From assembly GCA_016490735.1 (NCBI GenBank), contig JAEMWC010000557.1:460001-524000 (forward strand): 64,000 bases of DNA, written 5' to 3'. Positions 24,901-36,449 of this stretch are shown piece after piece. Source of the DNA: Pachyseris speciosa (lineage: Eukaryota; Cnidaria; Anthozoa; Scleractinia; Pachyseridae). How positions within the stretch are numbered: position 1 is the first letter of the stretch; each line of letters starts with the position of its first letter. Made by a program: the position numbers and the translations under genes. Under the pieces are notes generated by a model that was given only the letters and a program-made list of their open reading frames with translations, searched no databases and was not told where the DNA came from.

Positions 24901-27900
24901 ATTAAATATTAGATCTGCAAAAACTTTTAAAAATAATTATTTTAAAAGCATGATTCAAAAGTTTGATGTCAGCTATCTGCTGGACGATGGATGCATGTGT
25001 TGTTCTTGCTGTTCATCTATGTAGCTAGTAATGTATTCAACTACTCTATTAATAGATAACATTGCGACAGCATTATTTTATCAACATACTAGTTTTTACA
25101 TTAAATTTTAATTTCATTCTTAACTTGTACTAGATCTTACTTAACACTTTAGTCTCCCAATAAGTAGAGCACTTGTGCTCGGTTATTAAGACTTGAGACA
25201 TAAATAAAGTTGTCATTCATTCATTCATTACAGAAAAACTGTAGTAACTAAAGGCTATTACAGCATCACCCAGAGCTGTGCTCTAGCACTGCCCGAAGGC
25301 CACTGCAACTTACTTTTGCCTTTGGGCTACAAGGAAATCTTAGTTTTTGCACACAATTTAAATGCTGGGCACCCTGGATGTCAAAGGTCAGCATTTTAAG
25401 CTCCCAAAATTATTCTTAGAGTGCAGTCTTGATTATCAATTGAAGGGCTCAGGGCAAGAACGTCCTCCCGGGTTTTGGTCGATTTTCGATGTGCTCAATA
25501 GAAACTGAGATTTGGCATGTGGACTTCATTCCAGTTAAAAAACATTGCTCTGTATTTGTTTTGGTTGATTTCCTCTTCGTTTTCGAGAAATAACGTATGC
25601 AAAAAACCCAAGTCAGCTCATTCTCTTGCGTATTAATATTCATGCGCGAATTGAATTACCTTTAGGGCACGTGAAATGATTGACGCTTGGAAAGTATTGT
25701 TTGATAGTGTGACGTAGACTATACATTTGGCGGTTAAAACATCAATTTAAGTTTCAGTGATAGGAAACTTACGTGGCTGTGAGGTGTCGATTGCTAGCTA
25801 ACTTTAATGGAAACTCGCCAGCCTGGTGGTCGAATGGACGTCATTTAAGTCTGTCGATCGGCAAGTCAGACACTTCTGAAAGAAGCCAGTGGTGTTTCTC
25901 TGTGCATGCCAAACACTGGAACAAATCGGCGTTTCGCAGTACACAGTACTGAGCCAGGCGGGACAGTCTGAAAGCAACTCTCGGCTTAAAAGCAGCCCGC
26001 AGTTGAGAGTCTTGGCCCATTTGCCAAAGGTTGCCGTACTAGAAATTCGGAAATAAGAGTTGTTTTTTGACTTAGGCGAAAAATATCGGGGGCAAAAAAC
26101 CCAAATCAAATCAATCGGGGCAACTGCGGGCCGCTTTTAAGACGAAAGTTGCTTTCAGACTGTCCCGCCTGGCTCAGTACTCTGTACTGCGAAACGCCGA
26201 TTTGTTCCAGCGTTTGGCACGCACAGAGAAACACCACTGGCTTCTTTCAGAAGTGTCTGAATTGCCGATCGACAGACTTAAATGACGTCCGTTCGACCAC
26301 CAGGCTGGCGAGTTTCCATTAAAGTTAGCTAGCAATCGACACCTCACAGCCACGTAAGTTTCCTATCAATGAAACTTAAATCGATGTTTTAACCGCCAAA
26401 TGTATAGTCCACGTCACACTATCAAACAATACTTTCCAAGCGTCAATCATTTCACGTGCCCTAAGGGTAATTCAATTCGCGCATGAATATTAATACGCAA
26501 GGGAATGAGCTGACTTGGGTTTTTTGCATACGTTATTTCTCTAAAACGAAGAGGAAATCAGCCAAAACAAATACAGAGCAATGTTTTTTAACTGGAATGA
26601 AGTCCACATGCCAAATCTCAGTTTCTATTGAGCACATCGAAAATCGACCAAAAACCGGGAGGACGTTCTTGCCCCGAGGCCCTTCATTTGCTCAGATCTA
26701 CATGTTCATTTTACATTTTGGTGCATTTCTTTGCCGTCCTTTGAAAATAACACTTTCAAATGGCCAAATTGAAGGTACTGTGGAAGACATCTTTCCAAAA
26801 CAGTACTTTTTTCATTCTTTTTCTTCATTTCAATGTCGTCCACAACAATTGAAGGGCTCCGGGCAAGAACGTCCTCCCGGGTTTTGGTCGATTTTCGATG
26901 TGCTCAATAGAAACTGAGATTTGGCATGTGGACTTCATTCCAGTTAAAAAACATTGCTCTGTATTTGTTTTGGTTGATTTCCTCTTCGTTTTCGAGAAAT
27001 AACGTATGCAAAAAACCCAAGTCAGCTCATTCCCTTGCGTATTAATATTCATGCGCGAATTGAATTACCTTTAGGGCACGTGAAATGATTGACGCTTGGA
27101 AAGTATTGTTTGATAGTGTGACGTAGACTATACATTTGGCGGTTAAAACATCGATTTAAGTTTCATTGATAGGAAACTTACGTGGCTGTGAGGTGTCGAT
27201 TGCTAGCTAACTTTAATGGAAACTCGCCAGCCTGGTGGTCGAACGGACGTCATTTAAGTCTGTCGATCGGCAAGTCAGACACTTCTGAAAGAAGCCAGTG
27301 GTGTTTCTCTGTGCATGCCAAACACTGGAACAAATCGGCGTTTCGCAGTACACAGTACTGAGCCAGGCGGGACAGTCTGAAAGCAACTCTCGGCTTAAAA
27401 GCAGCCCGCAGTTGAGAGTCTTGGCCCATTTGCCAAAGGTTGCCGTGCTAGAAATTCGGAAATAAGAGTTGTTTTTTGACTTAGGCGAAAAATATCGGAT
27501 GTTTGAAGACGTGTTGCGCGCGCTCGAAAGGATGTTTTTATGCCCACAATCCAATGCGACCACAGAGGGCGCTGTCTCCTTGAAAAGTTCTCACGAGGAC
27601 TGGAAATGAATATTCGCTCGGCTGCGGTGGGAAAATTTTCACTTCGGAGCGGGAACATTACGGAGAATTCATCTAAGAGTGGGAAATTCTGAAGACGAGC
27701 AGTCAGTCCGTTTTCGATGAGCTGAGTATCTTGCAAACAGTGCATTTTCCATCAGTTTTCATTTCTAAACGGCACTTTCAGAATAGTAAGTTTTGCGTGG
27801 TTTTGGCGGTTGAGAAACGTCGGCAATGGATTCATTTTCGTCGTCAAATGGAAAATATGGAACGAAAATGGTATTAAAATCAAAGTAAATGACGACAGGT

Positions 27901-30900
27901 CAAGACTTTGGACAATATGCTTAACTAGTTCTGAAGATATTCTTTAGCTTCAAACTGCCGAAAATTTGCATACCCGGTATATATGAAATTCGATCGCACA
28001 CAATGGGCTGTCACACGACTCGCGTGAAAATAATTTTATCTGTTTATCTGGGGTGAAAATGCTTTTTGCCGTTAATCTCGCGTGAAAATACTTTTTGATG
28101 ATGTTTACAAGACTCCATATAAGCGAACTAACCGAGGTACTCGATGCAAAAGTGATTTATATGTTAAAATACACCAGCATGTTTATCAGAGGACGCTGTC
28201 ACCTTGTCACGTCATTTGTGCTTTGAATATTTGCTGCGTGCGGCAAAGAAAGTTTTCCTTGCACTGGTTTTCCAAGATACTCAGCTCATCGAAAACGGAC
28301 TGACTGCTCGTCTTGCCGATTTCCCACTCTTAGATGAATTCTCCGTAATGTTCCCGCTCCGAAGTGAAAATTTTCTCACCGCAGCCGAGCGAATATTCAT
28401 TTCCAGTCCTCGCGAGAACTTTTCAAGGAGACAGCGCCCTCTGTGGTCGCATTGGATTGTGGGCATAAAAACATCCTTTCGAGCGCGCGCAACACGTCTT
28501 CAAACATCCGATATTTTCGCCTAAGTCAAAAAACAACTCTTATTTCCGAATTTCTAGCACGGCAACCTTTGGCAAATGGGCCAAGACTCTCAACTGCGGG
28601 CCGCTTTTAAGACGAGAGTTGCTTTCAGACTGTCCCGCCTGGCTCAGTACTCTGTACTGCGAAACGCCGATTTGTTCCAGCGTTTGGCACGCACAGAGAA
28701 ACACCACTGGCTTCTTTCAGAAGTGTCTGAATTGCCGATCGACAGACTTAAATGACGTCCGTTCGACCACCAGGCTGGCGAGTTTCCATTAAAGTTAGCT
28801 AGCAATCGACACCTCACAGCCACGTAAGTTTCCTATCAATGAAACTTAAATCGATGTTTTAACCGCCAAATGTATAGTCCACGTCACACTATCAAACAAT
28901 ACTTTCCAAGCGTCAATCATTTCACGTGCCCTAAGGGTAATTCAATTCGCGCATGAATATTAATACGCAAGGGAATGAGCTGACTTGGGTTTTTTGCATA
29001 CGTTATTTCTCTAAAACGAAGAGGAAATCAGCCAAAACAAATACAGAGCAATGTTTTTTAACTGGAATGAAGTCCACGTGCCAAATCTCAGTTTCTATTG
29101 AGCACATCGAAAATCGACCAAAAACCAGGAGGACGTTCTTGCCCCGAGCCCTTCAATTATTTTAATTGAGGAAAACAAGATCGGGATGCTGCTGGCTGTC
29201 AGTTGTACAGTACCTGCTTTAGCTGACTTCTCCTCTTTGTCAAGATAACTATATGTTCATTGAGAGCACTCCAGGCTTTATTCTTGAAACACAGTTGGAC
29301 TATGCAGACTAGAACGCGGCTTGTGGAATGCATATCTGCAGCCTGAGGACAACCGATTTAAGAAAAGAATGGTTAGTACAGGGACCTGTACTGCCTTATG
29401 CAGGTAAATATAATTGAAGAGCTCAATGCAAGAAGAATGCAAGTGATTATTTGGCCTGAAAACCCAAAGTTGCCTAAACTTCACTCTTCTTTAGCCTATG
29501 CACTGGTTATCATGTCAGAAATGTTTGTCTGCAGTTATTTTGTGAATTGAAGGCCTGAATATGGAAAATTAGCATAATTATGAGTTTATCTAGAAACTGA
29601 ACCAACTCAAGTGATGGATGACGGAGTGGTTTTGAAAGCCCACAGAAAAGAAATCAAAGGAAATCAACCAAGCATCCGATCCTTTCTGTTTCTGTCTCTT
29701 GAGTTTTTGGCAGAAGTAATATGCTAATTTATTGAATTCAAGCTGTTAGACCACAAAATAAATACAAACCTGGCAGTCTGACTAGGCCAAAGTTTAGTGA
29801 AATTTTGCACTGAGCTCTGTAAAGGCACACATTTAAACATCTCTTCATACATGTCACATCATATCACATTTTACACATTCTGAAGCTGCACCTCAGAGTG
29901 TTCACTAGGTATCGGAGATAGGATAATTCTCGGGCTATGATGAAGAATCCTCCCGCTAAATTTCGCTTGCTCCCTGAAAGAGCTTTGCCCTTTCATAATA
30001 ATTCTCCTGTTACTATAATTCTTAATCAAAACCCTGGCACCTTGAAGAAAAATAATTATTACCAGACAGAGAGTATGGTTTGCTTTGAATACTAAAACTC
30101 ATTCAATATCTTTATTATTCACATTCACCAGAAGCATTGTCTGTATTAGTGAAAATACTGCTACTAACAAAATAATGATTAACTAGAACAGTTCTAACCT
30201 AAAAATAAAAAAAATCCTACTAGACAACACTGTCCCATATAGCTTCAGAGTTACTCATTGCATCTAGTCAGCCCTTTCACTAACTTCTGAAGTACGAGGT
30301 GTCACTCAGAGTGAAACCTTCAGCATAATTTTTCACCCCACCTTAGCCTCAAAGCGAACCAAATTTCCTTCATTTACAGTGTATTTACAAGTCTAGACAG
30401 CTCCTCAAACCCTGAGGATTATTGGCTAGTGCTCAGCAATAAAATAAATAAGCCTGAATATGCCTTATTAAGGAAGTAAACAATGAAGGGCAGTAAGGAT
30501 GTACAATTTCAAGTTCATGTGACCAGTAACTTATTAATTTACATCTATTTATTTATTTAAATTTTCCTTTATTTATTAATTTATTTCTAGAACCTTCGCT
30601 GTCATTACCATGAGCAGTGTACTGACCGTCCATTGCCAGATTAGCTTGCTATAGACAATTATGCACATGTCATCGGCTTCCTGGTGGGGTCGACCCCCAG
30701 GCCTACCAGGGAGATATGTGGGGAATATAAGGAGATGGATGTGATTCTTTGCCCAAGGGTTGGGGAAAATCTTAACATTGTTTTACGATCAAACATTAGG
30801 GGGTGGGGGAATTCACAAGTTTGAAAAGGATGTCAGGGGAATTTTCAGGTGAGAGAAACCTCACCCAGGGGTCTTTGTCTTGAGAGATTCCATGACTCTC

Positions 30901-31589
30901 CAGGGAAATTCCTCAAGTTTGCTTGACTGATTTTACAATCGCCCTGGTTAGCCAGGGGTAGACCCCATGGGGAAGCTGATGACACGTGCATTACGCTAAT
31001 TAAAGATTGAAGATTGAAGAAAATAAGGGAATTAACAAGGACTTTTGATTAAGAAAAGGAGATGGTACAGCTGTACATATACTTTTATACATTCTATTGT
31101 ATACAGGTGAGGTTTTCAGTCATTAATCCTTAAATTGGCTGGGCAGAGAAGACATGAGGTTTTTTGTTCTAAGATAATGTTTACTACATTAGATAAGGAC
31201 ACATACATCTGACTTTGGATTTTTGTAGCATGAAACGATGGATTTTAATTCAGAAACTTTAGGCCTCTTCATTTATTAACTCAATGCTCACCGTTCTTGT
31301 TTGCTTCTCCAGAGCCAGCAGAATCTCCAGTGCTTCACTGAGTTTGCCATCCTAATGGAAGATGGGGACAAAACCAGCTAAGACATAAGCAATTATACCG
31401 GCAAGTCCGACATTTTTGTAGTAATTGAAACGCTCAACACGTGCACAATGAAAAGAGTCCTCCAAGGTAGTCTACGCAATAACTTACAGCGGCTATTGCT
31501 TCGCATTCTGGTATTCTTTTATCTACAGTATCACTGTAGTCCACTTCCATTTTGACCACATTTCCTTTCATATCAGTTGAAGTCGCCAT
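11012..31589 (-). CDS. PSMD12: 26S proteasome non-ATPase regulatory subunit 12 (Rpn5), complete, 12 exons
   Basis: PSMD12/Rpn5 is a PCI-domain subunit of the 19S regulatory particle lid, needed to assemble the lid and hold the Rpn11 deubiquitinase in place. Exons on the minus strand: 31589-31488, 31351-31292, 29342-29214, 24502-24395, 23857-23782, 22468-22440, 22105-21956, 21204-21070, 20752-20640, 12431-12263, 11689-11612, 11227-11012. All splice sites are GT/AG and every phase closes, giving 454 aa (human is 456). Strongly conserved blocks include KMEVDY near residue 15, [68 protein letters not shown] and RTTHLI.KEEM. The PCI domain occupies roughly residues 240-420. Introns 3 (4.7 kb) and 9 (8.2 kb) are expanded by transposable elements, the others are 0.1-1.9 kb. 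The upstream sequence is GC-rich without a TATA box, as expected for a housekeeping gene. Confidence 0.97.
12465..12680 (+). repeat. Dispersed repeat in PSMD12 intron 9 (inverted partner at 25268-25440)
   Basis: Motifs GCACTCT.AGAA, GGGTGCCCAGCAT, CAAAAACTAAGATTTCCTT and GTGCTAGAGCACAGC occur here and, in reverse complement, at 25268-25430. The second copy abuts the foldback element at 25438. Neither copy codes for anything recognisable. Confidence 0.75.
13320..13715. mobile_element. Nested foldback/MITE in PSMD12 intron 9
   Basis: Outer arms of about 60 bases (ACCATTAACAATCCTCATAA at 13320, complement ending near 13715) enclose a second inverted pair, CTTGTAGATTTTGTTTTCCC near 13399 and its complement near 13555. 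The interior contains (TTTTGTTGTCA)-type short repeats. No coding sequence. Confidence 0.8.
13740..15285. other. PSMD12 intron 9 sequence with no supported feature
   Basis: AT-rich, only short open frames, no recognisable domain or clean repeat boundary. A fragment near 13845 (ATGGACTGCTAGCAGT) resembles the ends of the small element at 50126-50337. Confidence 0.4.
15291..15846. mobile_element. MITE with ~30-bp terminal inverted repeats
   Basis: TTATTATATAAACACCAGTG at 15291, followed by AAATACCA, is matched in inverted orientation by the sequence ending near 15846 (TGGTATTTCACTGGTGTTTA). The interior includes two perfect palindromes of ATCTTCACATGTGAAGAT near 15345-15390. No coding capacity. 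Confidence 0.8.
15853..15992. repeat. Long hairpin between two TIR elements
   Basis: The arms (ATGCCCGC..ATGGATATGAATTTTATCTT, then GGTCAACTCGATATCTCACT) fold on a short CGCTGCGCTC loop. The stem is about 60 base pairs with few mismatches. This hairpin lies directly between the MITE at 15291-15846 and the element beginning at 15993. Confidence 0.85.
15993..17922. mobile_element. Non-autonomous DNA transposon with ~50-bp TIRs and TGACACGC subterminal repeats
   Basis: The left end GTGACCCTCCACGGGAAAAC at 15993 is the inverted complement of the sequence ending at 17922; similarity extends about 50 bases with few mismatches. A possible 4-base ATAT duplication flanks both ends. Inside each end, TGACACGC or GCGTGTCA-type motifs recur many times (about seven in 16040-16270, several in 17690-17880), as expected for transposase-binding subterminal repeats. 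Open frames inside are short and show no recognisable transposase, so it probably depends on an enzyme elsewhere. Confidence 0.75.
18595..19390. mobile_element. Diverged foldback element in PSMD12 intron 9
   Basis: Several blocks return inverted and in order: TTTTTGTGTTTCTGAATGCC (18688) against GGCATTCAGAAACACAGCG (19289); CCCGTTCGCCTCTGAGGGGAA (18760) against its relative near 19240-19262; AAAGGAGTTCACGATCGCC (18792) against GGCGATCATGAACTCCTTT (19194); and TGTTTTGTTTTGACAT (18610) against a block near 19365. The 133-codon open frame at 18716-19117 lies across the arm and is not regarded as a gene. Confidence 0.7.
19507..19660 (-). mobile_element. 3' end fragment of a LINE/SINE with (CAAT)n tail
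   Basis: Read on the minus strand, this ends in a short AATCAATCAA repeat after an AATTACA-rich UTR-like stretch. Short tandem-repeat tails are typical of CR1/L2-type retroelements. No coding part remains. Confidence 0.45.
19700..20190 (-). mobile_element. tRNA-related SINE, degenerate
   Basis: On the minus strand a tRNA-like head is visible: an A-box-like GTTGGTGGAGCACCAGACT near 20179-20161, and a B-box-like GGGGGTTCAAATCCC at about 20144-20130. A non-tRNA body continues to lower coordinates; its end is not sharply defined. It lies in intron 9 of PSMD12, on the same strand as the gene. Confidence 0.55.
21372..21640 (+). mobile_element. tRNA-headed SINE with AAGCCCC..GGGG stem tail
   Basis: The head GGCAGCGTGGTCAAATGGTT is A-box-like. 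A weak B-box-like stretch follows (GTTCAGGGACC, then GAGTTCAACTCC). The 3' part contains TCTCTGAGAAGCCCCAAAGG then an AT-rich end. That small stem-loop is shared with the tail of the SINE at 42222-42760, pointing to the same partner LINE. Located in PSMD12 intron 7. Confidence 0.6.
22660..23112. mobile_element. MITE with GGGGTCAACCCCCAGG ends
   Basis: AGAGGGGTCAACCCCCAGGG at 22666, plus GAAGCATACATGATGG, is mirrored by its complement ending near 23112. The interior has several diverged ACCCAAAAAAATAC repeats in both orientations. It sits in PSMD12 intron 5 and is not coding. Confidence 0.8.
25195..25230 (+). mobile_element. Retroelement 3' tail, AATAAA plus (CATT)n
   Basis: AAATAAAGTTGTCATTCATT ends a short UTR-like sequence beginning near 25130. 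This is the hallmark of a 5'-truncated LINE or SINE insertion; no coding part remains. Confidence 0.5.
25438..26687. mobile_element. Foldback element FB-1, internally deleted copy (PSMD12 intron 3)
   Basis: It begins AATTGAAGGGCTCAGGGCAA and ends with the inverted counterpart. The left arm (to about 26085) and right arm (from about 26117) are complementary over roughly 570-640 bases. Arm sequence is nearly identical to that of FB-2 at 26847-29158. The unique centre of FB-2 is replaced here by a short filler, 26088-26116. Open frames on both arms are mirror images and are not taken as genes. Confidence 0.9.
26847..29158. mobile_element. Foldback element FB-2, full-length copy (PSMD12 intron 3)
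   Basis: Terminal AATTGAAGGGCTCCGGGCAA and its complement bound a 2.3-kb element. The left arm (26847 to about 27735) and right arm (about 28272 to 29158) are complementary over some 880 bases. They enclose a unique centre of about 535 bases that lacks a recognisable protein. FB-2 lies 160 bases from FB-1. The structure resembles foldback-type DNA elements, but no transposase is visible. An older relative is at 2660-4120. Confidence 0.9.
30652..31005. mobile_element. MITE in PSMD12 intron 2
   Basis: AATTATGCACATGTCATCGG at 30658, followed by CTTCC and GGGGTCGACCCC, is mirrored imperfectly by the complement ending near 31003 (GGGGAAGCTGATGACACGTG). The middle is G-rich and not coding. Confidence 0.75.
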
Positions 31590-31830
31590 CTTGAATAAGA
31601 TTCTTGATGTCAAAACGCTTCCTTGGAGCTATGGGTAGAATTAGTCAGCAGTGGACCCCAGGCTTCTACGGGCACTTGTAGCAGAAAAAACACGGGCGGG
31701 CGCGAGTTGAGGGGGCGCGGAAACGGTGTTTTGGCCTCACAAGTCACGATTATCCGCTTTGCCAAGTATTGTAGCCTCAGCTTCACCTCAATCACTTGCT
31801 AAGGGGAGAAGATCAAACTATGGGCTGGGC
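31590..31830 (-). promoter_or_regulatory. PSMD12 5' flank, GC-rich and TATA-less
   Basis: The stretch immediately upstream of the PSMD12 start contains a local GC-rich patch near 31690-31725 (GGGCGGGCGCGAG, GGGGGCGCGG) in otherwise AT-rich DNA, and no TATA box. This matches housekeeping promoters; the exact transcription start cannot be seen. Confidence 0.45.
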
Positions 31831-32234
31831 GAATTTATAAGTCAATAAAACGCGGAGTATCGTTCTTCATTACATGCAGATTACCCGTGCTTAAATCATA
31901 TCAGCGTGTAAATATTTTTTAACTGCCTTCCATACATTTCTCATATAGAAACAGTTAGAGAATGTGGATTAAGTCAAACATCAAGACATATGGTTTCCTC
32001 TATTCCGACAATTTGTAAATTTGATCAAAACTGGACCATCCTTTGGAGAAATTTAATCGTGGTCAGTGCCAGTGGTTATTAAGAACTGTGGCAAGCCTTG
32101 ACGTATTTATCTTTTATATAGCCAGATTAAAAAGTATTTTTGTTATTGTTCCTTGGAGAAACAAAATTTTCTCGCTCTTTGTAGTCTTTTCTTTTTTGTT
32201 CTCCTATTGTACTGCATTCCTTATATTGATGTTT

Positions 32235-32322
32235 GTAACACTAATGTAATAATATAACTTTCTCCAATTAATACACTGTATTTGTGTGAGTTTAAATAAA
32301 ACTGAATTGAATTGAATTGAGG
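32235..32322 (+). mobile_element. Retroelement 3' end with (GAATT)n tail
   Basis: AATAAAACTGAATTGAATTG ends a UTR-like sequence at about 32295-32322. The tandem pentamer tail marks a 5'-truncated LINE-type insertion. Confidence 0.5.
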
Positions 32323-32940
32323 GAGTTTTTGCTATCAGAAGACTGGTATGAAGACTTCTGTCTAGAGATATCTTCCTTTGAGGTGATCACTTTAAATACA
32401 TTTAACCAGGTAATAAAGTAATGGCCGTCGACACTGCTATGATGGTCATCATAACCCTTCTCCTTTTGAAGTCTGCAAATTCTCGAATTGCATTTTCGTT
32501 TAAACATTGCAGATATGTATGTGTAAAACAGCAAATTTGTAGAGCTCAAGCTATGTTTTCTAGCAGAAGCTGTCTAGTCAATGTGAACTATGAATTTAGA
32601 ACATGTTAAGAACGTTTCAGGATCAAAACATGAAAAAAAGATGGAACAGTCAATGTCGGCTTAGCCTCAGCTCGAATTTTTAGACGTATAGAATAGAGTG
32701 TTGTCACATGACGTCACGGCGGCATGTTGGTGTCCCAAGACAAAGAAATGGCGGCCATGTTGGTGTCCCAAACCAAACCTCTCGGAATTTTTTGTTTCAG
32801 TAAACCGATATGGCTGTAGTCACGTGAATGAAAACGCTCTGTAGAACTCGCATAGTTTCCAGCAGCATCAATGGATTTTCGATAATCAACTTACGAGAAG
32901 TTGAAATCATTTATGGTTACTTAATACTTGGCTAACTAGA

Positions 32941-33129
32941 CAGGCGCGGATCCAGGATTTTGAAATAGGGGGTGAATTTTCTCCACCTGAATCAGAGAAA
33001 TCAGAGAAATCAAATATTATTTCAATATTTGAGGGATAAGAAAAAAAAAGGAAGAAGGAGGGCTCAGAAAAAGGGGGGTGGGGGGGGGGTGAAAATTCAC
33101 CCATTTCACCTCCCCTGGATCCGCGCCTG
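32941..33129. mobile_element. hAT-like MITE, 5-bp CTAGA duplication
   Basis: CAGGCGCGGATCCAGGATTT at 32941 is the inverted complement of the sequence ending at 33129 (CTGGATCCGCGCCTG). Both ends are flanked by CTAGA (32936-32940 and 33130-33134), a perfect 5-base target-site duplication. The centre is a G-rich tract. Ends of type CAGGSGCG with 5-base duplications fit the hAT5-type group; that family call is inference. Confidence 0.9.
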
Positions 33130-33403
33130 CTAGAACACACTTAAGGAGCCATTGTCACGGCAACCTTGTCATAAGTTTGTTCAGATTATGAGGAAGTATT
33201 TTCCTATTACACAAATGACCCGTTTAACACGGGGGTAGATTTCAAATGACTTCTCGGAAGAAATTGAAATTAAAAGAAAAAACATTTTATGACAATTTTT
33301 CCAAGAAGCAACTGACAACACTTGAAAAAGTTAGCCGAACTTTTTCTGACAAGTTGTAATCCACTTCCTCCTTGTCATCCGTGTCCATAGACAACCACAA
33401 ATA

Positions 33404-33743
33404 CCGTATTTCCTCGAATAAGCGCCCGGGCGCTTATTTCAATTTTCGGCCAGAAGAAGGGGCGCTTAATCGAGGCGGACACTTATTACGTTTTTCTTGA
33501 AACCAGCTTTAACTCTATTTTGGCTAATGCACATAAAATAACTGCATGCACAACGAGATAGAAACAACTGGAAGGGACTTAGGAAATATACTGTTCTCCT
33601 ACATGCACTGATGCCGCTAAGTGACCATGGAAACAGGTTTTCCTTGTACCCCTACTATTTACGAAAGTGAGGGGTAGCGTGGGGGGGGGGGGGGGGGCGC
33701 TTTTTTGGGCCAACGAGGTGGTCGCTTATTCGAGGAAATACGG
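33404..33743. mobile_element. TA-flanked TIR element (CCGTATTTCCTCGAATAAGC ends), uninterrupted copy
   Basis: CCGTATTTCCTCGAATAAGC at 33404 is the inverted complement of the sequence ending at 33743, and TA flanks both ends. Internal blocks (AACAACTGGAAGGG, CTCCTACATGCA, GGAAACAGGTTTTCCTTGTA) match, in reverse, the left part of the interrupted copy at 37997-40503. No coding capacity. Confidence 0.85.
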
Positions 33744-33837
33744 TATTTACAACAGTTTCTTCGTACGAAAACTGCACATTTTCAAGGCTCTGTTGTCGCA
33801 AATATATCTTTGGGTTTATCCAAATTACGTAACAGTG

Positions 33838-33979
33838 CAGGGGCGGATCCAGAGAATCCAGAAAGAGGGGGCCCAAGAATTTGAGGCGAGAGCACCCCCG
33901 CATCCCCGGATTGATGCACAATACCACTTGAAGGTCGGGTGGTTACAGAAACTTTAATATACAGGAAAATCCGCCCCTG
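33838..33979. mobile_element. hAT-like MITE, 5-bp CAGTG duplication
   Basis: CAGGGGCGGATCC at 33838 and its partner ending AATCCGCCCCTG at 33979 are flanked by CAGTG on both sides (33833-33837, 33980-33984). Same terminal family and same 5-base duplication length as the element at 32941-33129. Confidence 0.85.
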
Positions 33980-34274
33980 CAGTGCCCCTTTAAGTTCAAT
34001 TAACACACATAACATTGCCCAGGAATCCAATAATTATTTTCCATCAATGTTTTCAAGGCAATTAAGGGCTCTGCCGGAAGATTTCTTTTTGTTGTGTAAA
34101 CCAAACAAATTTTGGCACAAAAGAAAATCCACTGATTTTTTCAGGCGTCCAATTTTTCCCCTTGAAAAAAAAATCTGAAAAAACACCAAATGATAATTTT
34201 CTAGTACCCACTCCACCACAGGAATTGACCAAAAAATTACAAGACAAACAAGATGATAATATTAAGCCACAGAG

Positions 34275-34280
34275 TTTATT
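34275..34280 (-). terminator. Poly(A) signal of actin gene 1
   Basis: AATAAA on the minus strand (TTTATT on plus), about 215 bases past the actin stop codon. It is the first canonical signal downstream. Confidence 0.6.
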
Positions 34281-34493
34281 AAATTATTACACTTAAAAAA
34301 ACTCCATTGACATCCAAAAAACAGAAAGTGTGTACTTTTCACCTAATCACCACACTCTATACAAAAATTTACACATTCTCGCAAGCCAATGTCCATTCCT
34401 CATTTTACACCATGTCATAAAAGCAGTGAGTTCGTCTAATAAGTCAAAGAAAACACAACTGTTTGTTCATTAATAAAACAAGTTCAGGAGAGC

Positions 34494-36355
<1,862 letters not shown>

Positions 36356-36394
36356 CTACCGGTGAAAATGGAACGATCGACGGTCCCTCCAAGT

Positions 36395-36402
36395 TATTTA
36401 TA
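36395..36402 (-). promoter_or_regulatory. TATA box of actin gene 1
   Basis: Minus-strand GGTATAAATA, about 106 bases upstream of the start codon. It would place the transcription start near 36370 and leave a 5' UTR of about 80 bases without an intron. Confidence 0.7.
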
Positions 36403-36435
36403 CCTGTCACACAATAATAGTAACCAAAATTGTTA

Positions 36436-36445
36436 CCAAATTTGG
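36436..36445. promoter_or_regulatory. CArG box (SRF site) of actin gene 1
   Basis: CCAAATTTGG matches CC(A/T)6GG exactly and lies about 35 bases upstream of the TATA box. Serum response factor sites of this type drive actin genes across animals. Confidence 0.75.
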
Positions 36446-36449
36446 TCAA

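Noticed and set aside
26483..26917. 144-codon frame starting [14 protein letters not shown], repeated at 28953 and on the minus strand
   Set aside because: The same frame appears in every foldback arm and its reverse copy, so it follows from the repeat. No start context or domain suggests a protein.
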